Assembly: GCA_009839615.1 (NCBI GenBank)
Contig: VXPH01000047.1
Coordinates: 1-46,028 of the forward strand
Reading direction: 5' to 3'
Length of the DNA stretch: 46,028 bases
Source of the DNA: Nitrospinota bacterium
GTDB taxonomy: Bacteria; UBA8248
In this document: piece by piece, positions 38,539 to 46,028 of the stretch
Layout of the letters: every line of letters starts with the position of its first letter
Position numbering within the stretch: position 1 is the stretch's first letter
Program-made: the position numbers and the translations under genes
The notes under the pieces: generated by a model
Seen by the model: only the letters and a program-made list of their open reading frames with translations
Told to the model about the DNA's origin: nothing
Database searches by the model: none

Positions 38539-40164
38539 TTATAAACGGACGACCTCGAAGCCTTCACGATGCAGTTCGGCGTCGCCTTTGATGACGAGTT
38601 GTATGTTGAGCATGTTTTCGAGCTCTTCCACGTTTCTTCTTTCTTCGTCCAGGAGGATGTCCACGACCTCGGGGTGGACGTTGATGAGGAATTTTGCGGC
38701 GTCCTTGTGCGCTCTTCTCATCCGGCGCACCTCTCGCATGGCTTCATAGCTCACCGAGATCGCGGATTTCACCTGTCCGCGTCCTTCGCAATAGGGGCAT
38801 GCCGTGCAGAGCGTTCTCTGGATGCTGTCGCGGACGCGCTTTCGGGTCATCTCGACGAGCCCGAGTTCGCTTATCTTCAAGATGTTGGTGCGCGAGCGGT
38901 CCTTTCTGAGCTCCTCCTTGAAGGTGTTGAATACTTTTTCTTTGTTTTCCTCTTTCTCCATGTCGATGAAATCGACGATGATGATTCCGCCCAGGTTGCG
39001 CAAGCGCAATTGGGACACGATTTCGCGCACCGCCTCCAGATTGGTTTGGAGAATCGTCTCTTCGGGGCTCTTCTTGCCCACGAATCGTCCGGTGTTGACG
39101 TCGATCGTCGTAAGCGCCTCGGTCTGATCGATCACGATATAGCCGCCGTTCCTGAGCCACACGCGCTGGCCCAGAGCGCGCTCGAGTTCGAGCTCGACGC
39201 CGAAATAATCGAATATCGGCTCATCGCCGTCGTAGCGCTGGAGTTTGGGAACGAGATGCGGATAGTAGCTTTGCAGGAATTCCCTGGTCTTCAGGTATTG
39301 TTCCTTGTCGTCGATGATCATTCTGTCTACGGAGGAATTGAACAAATCCCTTACGGTCCGCTCGATGATGCTCAGGTTCGAATGAATCCGCGATGGTGAG
39401 GAAGCCGATTCGTTTTTGACCAGAATATCTTCCCAGAGCGCGTGCAGGAAATTCACGTTGGCTTCGATGTCCTGGGCGGGCATGGTTTCGCTCGCCGTGC
39501 GCACGATGTATCCGGCGCCGGGCTGGCGGTTCTTGCGGACGAGCTTTTTGAGTCTCTTCCTCTCTTCTTCGTTTTCGATTCGACGGCTGATACCGATTTG
39601 CTTGATCGTGGGCATGTAGACCACGTATCGGCCGGGCAACGTGATGTAGCTCGTCAGCCGGGATCCTTTGGTGCCCAAGGGCTCCTTGCTGACCTGGACG
39701 ATGACGTCCTGGCCGTCTTTGAGCAAATCCTCGATGTGGCGCTCTTCCTCCCAGCGGCGGGGGCGCCTGCCGATGAGGTTTCGATGCGAGCCGTTTCGCT
39801 GTTCGCCCTTGCCGCCTTCGTGCCCGGCCCCGTTGCCGAAGTCGTCTCCGTTACCGAAGTCGTTGCCTTCAAAGTCCAGGTCATCGTCATCTTCTGATTG
39901 TTCAGCCGCAAATTTTCTGTAATTCTCGATGGACTCGATGGTATCGACGTCGCTCACGTAGAGAAAGCCCGCCTTTTCCAGCCCGATGTCCACGAACGCC
40001 GCCTGCATTCCCGGCAGCACTTTCGTCACTTTTCCCTTGTATATGTTGCCGACGATGCTTTTTCCGCTTTCGCGTTCGATATAAAGCTCGGCCGCTACTC
40101 CGTTTTCGAGCAGGGCGATTCGCGTCTCGAACGGCTCGGCGTTGATGACGATTTCAGACGGCAT
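38539..40164 (-). CDS. rng: Ribonuclease G (Rne/Rng family) with Gly/Asp-rich insert
   Basis: MPSEIVINAEPFETRIALLENGVAAELYIERESGKSIVGNIYKGKVTKVLPGMQAAFVDIGLEKAGFLYVSD; IVIDQTEALTTIDVNTGRFVGKK; GIIIVDFIDM; CTACPYCEGRGQVKS. Confidence 0.95.
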   Translation of the reverse strand: MPSEIVINAEPFETRIALLENGVAAELYIERESGKSIVGNIYKGKVTKVLPGMQAAFVDIGLEKAGFLYVSDVDTIESIENYRKFAAEQSEDDDDLDFEGNDFGNGDDFGNGAGHEGGKGEQRNGSHRNLIGRRPRRWEEERHIEDLLKDGQDVIVQVSKEPLGTKGSRLTSYITLPGRYVVYMPTIKQIGISRRIENEEERKRLKKLVRKNRQPGAGYIVRTASETMPAQDIEANVNFLHALWEDILVKNESASSPSRIHSNLSIIERTVRDLFNSSVDRMIIDDKEQYLKTREFLQSYYPHLVPKLQRYDGDEPIFDYFGVELELERALGQRVWLRNGGYIVIDQTEALTTIDVNTGRFVGKKSPEETILQTNLEAVREIVSQLRLRNLGGIIIVDFIDMEKEENKEKVFNTFKEELRKDRSRTNILKISELGLVEMTRKRVRDSIQRTLCTACPYCEGRGQVKSAISVSYEAMREVRRMRRAHKDAAKFLINVHPEVVDILLDEERRNVEELENMLNIQLVIKGDAELHREGFEVVRL

Positions 40165-42958
40165 GTTCTATCGCGCGGGGCGTCCCCGCTCTCCAGTGGA
40201 CGGCGATTTTCCGAATCCGGGTTCTCAGGCACGCCTCGGGAGACAACCCGAAGCACCTGGCGAGAATTTCCGTCACTTTCGGCTTGATGCCGTCCCCATA
40301 GCGCAGTGTAAGGTGCAGGCGAATGACGGCGTTCGTCGATGGTTCGAGCGAAAAGCGAGCGATGGATGGCCGTGCGTCGAAATGTTTTATCTTTCCTTTG
40401 TGCTCGCGCGTTATTTCGATGCACTCCTCATCCATGAAGTCTCCGATGACGGTTTCGATCTGCGAACCCGGCGCTTCGGGCAAGTCGAGGTCTTTTCGGG
40501 GCAAAGAGATTTCATAGGTCGCGGCGCTGAGCGCATTGGCGGACGAAGTCGCTTTCTTCTCGATGCGCCATCCCGAGCGGGGTTTGAGGCCTCGGGGCAG
40601 TTCTCGCTTCAGGTTTTGGAATAAATCACGCAGCCGGATTTGTCCGTTGACCTCCAACAGTGAGAAATCCACCACTTCCGCGCGGCTTTCCACCCCTACG
40701 GGCAGTGCATGGGAGAAGACGATTTTCGGGTGCGGGTTGAAGCCTCTGGAATGTTCGAGGCGATAGCCCGCGCGCTGAATGGCGCGGATGAAGGTTCTCA
40801 AAATCTCCAGGTGACTCAAAAAGCGCAGGTCCCCGGATTTTTCGTAGATGAACCTGAATTTGCGGATGGGCGCGTCGGGCTGTTCTTCGGCGAGGCCGGG
40901 GTTGTCCTCGTGTGCCCCCTCGAAACCCACCGGTACGGGGCCGGATTCCCGAGCGGCGCTCTTGCGCTTCTTTTGTCTGGGGCGCTGCGTCTCGGGCCGG
41001 GCTTTGGCGATCGCGAGTTCCACCGGCTCGGCAGGAGCAATGTCTTGCCCGGGCGACAGATCCGCCGCCTGAACGGGCGCGTTGATGACAGTGAGAGGGG
41101 AGTTCTCGAGCGGCAAGGGCTTTTCGTAGTGGTATTTGATGCCCTTGTATTTATCCAGAATCCCGCATTGGCCGCACGCCTCATAGCGGCAATCGCCGAT
41201 GGTGACCTCGCGAAGAGATCGTTTCCAGTCGGCGAGTTGGTACTCCTTGGTTACGCCGCAGTCGAGGTGGTCCCAGGGCAGGGGCGCATCTTCGGGTATT
41301 TCGCGGTATGCGTACCACTCCGGGTCGAGACCATGTGTTTCAAAAGCGGCCATCCATTTTCCGTAGTCGAAAAACTCCATCCAGCCGTCGAATTTGCATC
41401 CCATGTCGACCGCCGTCTCGATGACGTCCGCCTGGCGGCGGTCGCCTTTCGAGATGACCGCTTCCAGAAAACTGTGCTCGGGGTTCGACCAGTGCAGCTT
41501 GATCCGCCTGTCAGGCACAGCCCGTTTGATGAAATCGAGTTTCGCCTTGATTTCCTCTTTCGTGTTCTGGGGAAACCACTGGAACGGCGTGTGGGGCTTC
41601 GGCACGAAGGTGGAAAGGCTGACGTTGATGAAGCGGAACGGCTCGCCCGTCTCGCGCGAGCGCATCTTCATGCAGGACATGAGCATGTCCGCCATTTCCT
41701 GTAAATCGTCGAAATTCTCGGTGGGGAGACCGAGCATGAAATAGAACTTCACGCCCGGCCAGCCGGTGTCGAGGATGTCCTGCAGGTTTCGCTTGAGGTC
41801 AGCTTCGGTCAACACCTTGTTGATGACGTTGCGCAGGCGTTCGCTGCCGGCCTCGGGCACCAGGGTGAAGCCCGTGCGGCGTACCCGCGCAATCTGGGCC
41901 AGGAGATCCGGGCTCATCGCTCCCACACGCAGGGAAGGCAGGGAGATGGAGGTCTGCATCGGGGCGAGACGCTCCATCATGCGGGGAACCAGGCCCTTCA
42001 GGGGCTGGTAGTCGGCGATGCAAAGCGACGAGAGGCTGATTTCCTCATAACCCGTATTTCTGAGGGATTCCTCGGCGAGTTCGAGAACTTTGTGCGGGTC
42101 TCGATCCCGAACGGGGCGATAGACCATCCCCGCATGGCAAAAACGGCACCCGCGTGTGCAGCCGCGCTGCACCTCGAGCGTCACCCGGTCGTGCACCACC
42201 TGGGTGTAGGGAACGATGGGCTGCGTGGGGTGGGGCGAATCGTTCAAATCCTCCAGCACGCACGCCAGTACGGGTTCCCGGTGTCCGCTGACGTGACGGA
42301 AACCCTTGACCTCACCGTCGGGCTGGTGCTCGACCACATAGCGACTCGGCACGTAGACCCCGTCAATCTTCTCCAGCATATCAAGCAGCGCTTCTCTCGA
42401 CGCGTTCGCTTCCCGCCACCTTTCATGGGCCTTGATGACCTCCGGGAAGAGTTCTTCCCCGTCGCCGAGGGCGACGGCGTCAAAAAAAGGCGCCATCGGC
42501 TCTACGTTGAACGTCACGGGACCGCCCGCAATGACGAGCGGGTCTTCTCTCCTTCTTTGTGTGGCGCGTCTGGGGATACCGGCCAAATCCAGTAGCAAGA
42601 CGACGTTGCTGGCGGCCAGTTCGTAAAGAAGCGATATACCCAGGATATGGAATTCCCGGACGGGTGTCCGGCTCTCCAGGGTGGTCAGAGGCGCGTTTTT
42701 GCTTCTCAGGATGGTTTCGAAATCATCCCAGGGGAGGAAAACCCGCTCGGCGGCGACTTCTTCATCCTCGTTGAGGAGGTGATAGAGTATGCGGATGCCG
42801 TTGTGAGACATGCCGACTTCATAGGTATCCGGGAAGGCAAGGGCGACGCGATTCCTGACCCTGCCGAGGTCTTTGCGGATCGAATTGACCTCGTTTCCCA
42901 GATAACGCGATGGTTTCTGGACGAAGGGGAAAACGTCCCGTGCGTAGTCTAAACTCAT
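40154..42958 (-). CDS. B12-binding-like/radical SAM protein fused to a C-terminal DUF2344 (TIGR03936-type) domain
   Basis: Radical SAM motif RGCTRGCRFCHAGMVYRPVRDRDP (CxxxCxxC). N-terminal ALAFPDTYEVGMSHNGIRILYHLLN. C-terminal FRFIYEKSGDLRFLSHLEILRTFIRAIQRAGYRLEHSRGFNPHPKIVFSHALPVGVES. Start MSLDYARDVFPF at 42958. Confidence 0.9.
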   Translation of the reverse strand: MSLDYARDVFPFVQKPSRYLGNEVNSIRKDLGRVRNRVALAFPDTYEVGMSHNGIRILYHLLNEDEEVAAERVFLPWDDFETILRSKNAPLTTLESRTPVREFHILGISLLYELAASNVVLLLDLAGIPRRATQRRREDPLVIAGGPVTFNVEPMAPFFDAVALGDGEELFPEVIKAHERWREANASREALLDMLEKIDGVYVPSRYVVEHQPDGEVKGFRHVSGHREPVLACVLEDLNDSPHPTQPIVPYTQVVHDRVTLEVQRGCTRGCRFCHAGMVYRPVRDRDPHKVLELAEESLRNTGYEEISLSSLCIADYQPLKGLVPRMMERLAPMQTSISLPSLRVGAMSPDLLAQIARVRRTGFTLVPEAGSERLRNVINKVLTEADLKRNLQDILDTGWPGVKFYFMLGLPTENFDDLQEMADMLMSCMKMRSRETGEPFRFINVSLSTFVPKPHTPFQWFPQNTKEEIKAKLDFIKRAVPDRRIKLHWSNPEHSFLEAVISKGDRRQADVIETAVDMGCKFDGWMEFFDYGKWMAAFETHGLDPEWYAYREIPEDAPLPWDHLDCGVTKEYQLADWKRSLREVTIGDCRYEACGQCGILDKYKGIKYHYEKPLPLENSPLTVINAPVQAADLSPGQDIAPAEPVELAIAKARPETQRPRQKKRKSAARESGPVPVGFEGAHEDNPGLAEEQPDAPIRKFRFIYEKSGDLRFLSHLEILRTFIRAIQRAGYRLEHSRGFNPHPKIVFSHALPVGVESRAEVVDFSLLEVNGQIRLRDLFQNLKRELPRGLKPRSGWRIEKKATSSANALSAATYEISLPRKDLDLPEAPGSQIETVIGDFMDEECIEITREHKGKIKHFDARPSIARFSLEPSTNAVIRLHLTLRYGDGIKPKVTEILARCFGLSPEACLRTRIRKIAVHWRAGTPRAIEHAV

Positions 42959-43274
42959 TGTAATCAACCTGTTAAAGCCTCTCGCCAAATGCGAGGAGGC
43001 GTATTTTCTTCTTTTGGTCCCCGACCTGCGCCTTTTGGGGGTCTGGGCGAACCGATCCCTTATAATGACGGAAACGGGATGAATTGGCAACCGAGCTATA
43101 CGAGAATGGGGGCCGTCCCGCTTGCATACGGCTGTAGACGCATATTGAGCGCCCGGATCGAACGAGGGGGCTTTGCCCCTGATTCGGGCGAAAGGGTATT
43201 TTCAATTTGTCGTTCCGGGAGATATTATCTTGCGGATTCTTGACCTCTTCTAATCGATTCAGGGAGCCGTGCGG

Positions 43275-44738
43275 ATGGAACCGATGAATTTCCTGCTCTT
43301 GATGGACGATGAACACACGCAAAAAATGATGGGCTGCTATGGGCACCCGCTCGTCAAAACGCCGAACATCGATGCGCTCGCCGAGTCGGGTACGCGGTTC
43401 GAGAGCGCCTATACGAACTGCCCCATCTGTGTGCCGGCCCGAGCGAGTTTCGCCACGGGCAGGTACGTGCATGAAATCAGCGCCTGGGACAATGCGCATC
43501 CCTACGAAGGAGAGCCCCCGAGCTGGGGCCATCGGCTTCAGGAAGCAGGTGTGAGAACCGCCTCGGTCGGCAAGCTCCATTACCGAAACGCCGAGATTCC
43601 CGCCGGTTTCGACGAGCAGATCATACCCCTGCATCTGCCCAAAGGGGGGGTGGGTGATATTTTCAGCGCGGTTCGGGACGAGAAGGGTTTGCCGCCAAGG
43701 GAGCATCCGGAGTGGATGGCCGAGCGCATCGGGCCGGGAGATTCCAAATATATCGCCTATGACGGGCAAGTCACCGATATGGCCTGTGAGTGGATAGCCA
43801 GGCAAGCGACGGAAGATGGTGAGCGGCCATGGGCGTTGTTCGTCTCGCTTACGTGCCCGCATTTTCCCTTCATCGGACCGCCCGAGTTCTACGACCTCTA
43901 TCCGCTCGAAGACATACCGCTGCCCAGGCCGCACCCTTCCGGCGGTTACGATTGGCACCCCTGGATTGCCGCGCTCCACGAATGCGCTCCGTACGATGAT
44001 TATTTTGACGACCACAAGCGCCGCGTCGCCCTCGCTTCATATTTCGCCATGATCAGCTTCGTGGATTCGAACGTCGGAAGAATCCTGAAAACCCTGAACG
44101 AATCGGGTTTCAAGGACAACACGCGGGTGCTCTTCGCCAGCGATCATGGAGACAACCTGGGCGAGCGCGGTCTTTGGGGAAAATCCACCATGTATGAGGA
44201 ATCCGTCGCCGTGCCTCTCATCGTATCGGGCCCGGATATTCCAAGGGGCAAGGTTTCGCGAACGCCGGTCTCGCTCATCGACCTCTATCCCACGGCGCTC
44301 GATTGCGGGGGCTTGCTCGCGGGCCATGAGGAAGAGCCGCTGCACGGCGACTCCTTGTTCCGGATCGCCAACGAACCCGATGAGCGCGAGCGCGAGATTT
44401 TCAGCGAATTCCATGCGCTCGGCGCCAGGACGGGAATGTTCATGGTTCGACGCGGGCGCTACAAGTACATCCATTACGTGGGGTATGAACCCGAACTCTT
44501 CGATCTGGAAGACGACCCCGAGGAGCGTCACGACCTCTCCGGGAGCCCTGCCCACCAGTCCGTTCTCTCGGCGCTCGAAGCATGTCTTTTGCGGATCCTC
44601 GACCCCGAGGAGGTGGACAAGCGCGCGAAGGCGGAGCAGGCGGCGCTTGTCGAGCGGCACGGCGGGCGTGACGCGGTGATCGCCATCGGGAACAGTTTCG
44701 CGTCCCCGCCTCCGGGCGAGAGCGAATACGGGGAATAG
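43275..44738 (+). CDS. Sulfatase family hydrolase (Cys-type, FGly-dependent motif)
   Basis: MNFLLLMDDEHTQKMMGCYGHPLVKTPNIDALAESGTRFESAYTNCPICVPARASFATGRY contains CxPxR (CVPAR); ALFVSLTCPHFPF; VLFASDHGDNLGERGLWGKSTMYEESVAVPLI. GTG at 43269 is an alternative start. Confidence 0.93.
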   Translation: MEPMNFLLLMDDEHTQKMMGCYGHPLVKTPNIDALAESGTRFESAYTNCPICVPARASFATGRYVHEISAWDNAHPYEGEPPSWGHRLQEAGVRTASVGKLHYRNAEIPAGFDEQIIPLHLPKGGVGDIFSAVRDEKGLPPREHPEWMAERIGPGDSKYIAYDGQVTDMACEWIARQATEDGERPWALFVSLTCPHFPFIGPPEFYDLYPLEDIPLPRPHPSGGYDWHPWIAALHECAPYDDYFDDHKRRVALASYFAMISFVDSNVGRILKTLNESGFKDNTRVLFASDHGDNLGERGLWGKSTMYEESVAVPLIVSGPDIPRGKVSRTPVSLIDLYPTALDCGGLLAGHEEEPLHGDSLFRIANEPDEREREIFSEFHALGARTGMFMVRRGRYKYIHYVGYEPELFDLEDDPEERHDLSGSPAHQSVLSALEACLLRILDPEEVDKRAKAEQAALVERHGGRDAVIAIGNSFASPPPGESEYGE

Positions 44739-44744
44739 GGGAGG

Positions 44745-45887
44745 CTAACCGAACGCGGGCGTGAGACTTCTTCTCCTCATGCCGACGTTCAATACCAGGG
44801 CGATGGCGATGAACGACGAGATGGAAGCGCTCCCCCCGTAGCTGACCAGCGGAAGCGGGATTCCGACGATCGGCATCAAGCCGAGCGTCATCCCGATGTT
44901 GAAGATGGTGTAGAGGAAAAACGCCGTAGTGATGCCTGCGGCGAGAAGGGCGCCTTCCTTGTCGGCGGCGTTCAGCGCTGCGCTCAGACACCGCAGAATG
45001 AAAATGAAGAACAATGCCAGGACGGTGACGCTGCCGATAAAGCCCAGTTCTTCGCTCAGTACGGAGAAGATGAAATCGGTGTGTTTCTCCGGCAGGAAAT
45101 GAAGTCTGCTCTGCGTTCCCTGGAGAAGTCCTTTGCCCCAGATTTCTCCGCTGCCGACGGCGATGATGCTTTGCATACTCTGGTAGCCTGCGCCGAGGGG
45201 GTCGGCATCGGGGTTGAAAAGCGTCAGAATGCGGCGGCGTTGATATTCCTTGAGAAAAAACCAGCCCAGCGGTGCGCATGCGACTGCCAGGCAGCCGATG
45301 GTGAGGATGACCCTTCGCTTCACGCCGACGACGAGGACCATCGCTCCCGCTATCAGGAAGACGGTGAGTCCGGTGCCCAAATCGGGTTGTTGAACGATCA
45401 GCAACACGGGCACGATTGCCAGAAGAAACGCCGGGATGAGTTCTTTGAATCCAATGGGGTTTTCTTCTCCGCGGGAGCCGAAATATCTGGCCAGCACGAG
45501 GATGACCGCCAGACGCGCGAGTTCAGAGGGCTGGAGTCGAAAGGGGCCGAAAACAAGCCAGCGCTTCGCTCCGTATACCACCTGTCCCGAGAGGAGGACG
45601 GCGATGAGCAAAACGATGACGAGGGCGTAGAAAAAATAGGCCCATCGCGTAAAGAACCGGTAGTCGACAAAGAGGATACAGAGCAATACGCATAACCCGA
45701 TGGATGACCACAGCGCTTGTCTGAGGTGCAGGGAATTTTTCAAAAAGACGGGATTGGAATGAATGGCGCTGTAAATCATGAAAATACCCGTCAAGCTGAG
45801 CAAAAGCGTTGCGAGAACGAGCAGCCAGTCCATCTGAGATACGGCTCGCTGAAAAGGAGACGATCGGGAAGGAGGGATGCCTGTCAT
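44745..45887 (-). CDS. rodA: Rod shape-determining SEDS glycosyltransferase RodA
   Basis: RWLVFGPFRLQPSELARLAVILVLARYF; IVQQPDLGTGLTVFLIAG; PLPLVSYGGSASISSFIAIALVLNVGMRRR; preceded by a PBP2 C-terminus. Confidence 0.95.
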   Translation of the reverse strand: MTGIPPSRSSPFQRAVSQMDWLLVLATLLLSLTGIFMIYSAIHSNPVFLKNSLHLRQALWSSIGLCVLLCILFVDYRFFTRWAYFFYALVIVLLIAVLLSGQVVYGAKRWLVFGPFRLQPSELARLAVILVLARYFGSRGEENPIGFKELIPAFLLAIVPVLLIVQQPDLGTGLTVFLIAGAMVLVVGVKRRVILTIGCLAVACAPLGWFFLKEYQRRRILTLFNPDADPLGAGYQSMQSIIAVGSGEIWGKGLLQGTQSRLHFLPEKHTDFIFSVLSEELGFIGSVTVLALFFIFILRCLSAALNAADKEGALLAAGITTAFFLYTIFNIGMTLGLMPIVGIPLPLVSYGGSASISSFIAIALVLNVGMRRRSLTPAFG

Positions 45888-46027
45888 CTGCGCTCTCCGG
45901 GAACCCGGTTGCGCGGAACAAGCCGTTTTTCTCCGGTTGTTTTATTCGAGGCCAGTATTTTTCGCTCGTTTTTCTCGAGATAGAAGGTAATCAGCTCTTT
46001 GGCGTATGGGGCGAAAAAAGACCCCGG
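45884..46027 (-). CDS. mrdA: Penicillin-binding protein 2 (MrdA), C-terminal fragment cut by window edge
   Basis: Manual minus-strand translation from 46027: PGSFFAPYAKELITFYLEKNERKILASNKTTGEKRLVPRNRVPGERR*. The TGA overlaps the rodA ATG (ATGA). It resembles the PBP2 C-terminal APxAKxIIxxYL region and the mrdA-rodA order is classic. Absent from the supplied ORF track. Confidence 0.72.
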   Translation of the reverse strand, partial: PGSFFAPYAKELITFYLEKNERKILASNKTTGEKRLVPRNRVPGERR

Positions 46028-46028
46028 T

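Noticed and set aside
40709-41704. 331-aa plus-strand ORF
   Set aside because: Antisense to the radical SAM gene; no domain signature.
43061-43066. Perfect TATAAT upstream of the sulfatase
   Set aside because: No acceptable -35 at 16-18 nt; the nearest TTGGGG is 20 nt away and the leader would be ~210 nt.
42972-44015. 347-aa minus-strand ORF upstream of the radical SAM gene
   Set aside because: Mostly antisense to the sulfatase; no family motifs.

Overview
The 46 kb window is almost entirely gene-dense chromosomal housekeeping sequence of a GC-rich bacterium. The gene order resembles Deltaproteobacteria and related phyla, but I did not assign taxonomy. Main blocks, left to right: (1) the 3' end of an acyl-CoA synthetase, a gene-poor ~0.47 kb gap and a tandem-domain NIPSNAP protein; (2) minus strand uppP, manC-type guanylyltransferase, YqaA/DedA-family membrane protein and phosphomannomutase; (3) plus strand plsC-like acyltransferase, DUF721/DciA-like protein, TPR lipoprotein, LolB-like lipoprotein, ispE, prs, rplY(ctc), pth, hppA, rpsF, ssb, rpsR, rplI, then dnaB, alr, an mlaF-like ATPase, tgt, yajC, secD, secF; (4) minus strand (listed in transcription order) ybgF-like, dprA, topA, trmFO, xerC/D, hslV, hslU, argB, argD, argF, argG; (5) minus strand B12-like/radical SAM-DUF2344 fusion and rng; (6) plus strand FGly-type sulfatase; (7) minus strand rodA preceded by the C-terminus of a PBP2 (mrdA) cut by the window edge and absent from the ORF track. 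I found no tRNA, rRNA, CRISPR array, transposase, prophage or obvious defence system. No clearly new multi-gene system is evident. The best leads are small or contextual: a probable S6:S18 autoregulatory leader that sequesters the rpsF Shine-Dalgarno, a palindrome overlapping the -35 of a strong predicted pmm promoter, tandem hairpins before secD, an mlaF ATPase without its permease, a fused radical SAM-DUF2344 protein linked to RNase G, a Gly/Asp repeat insert in RNase G, and acidic tails on L25 and L9.
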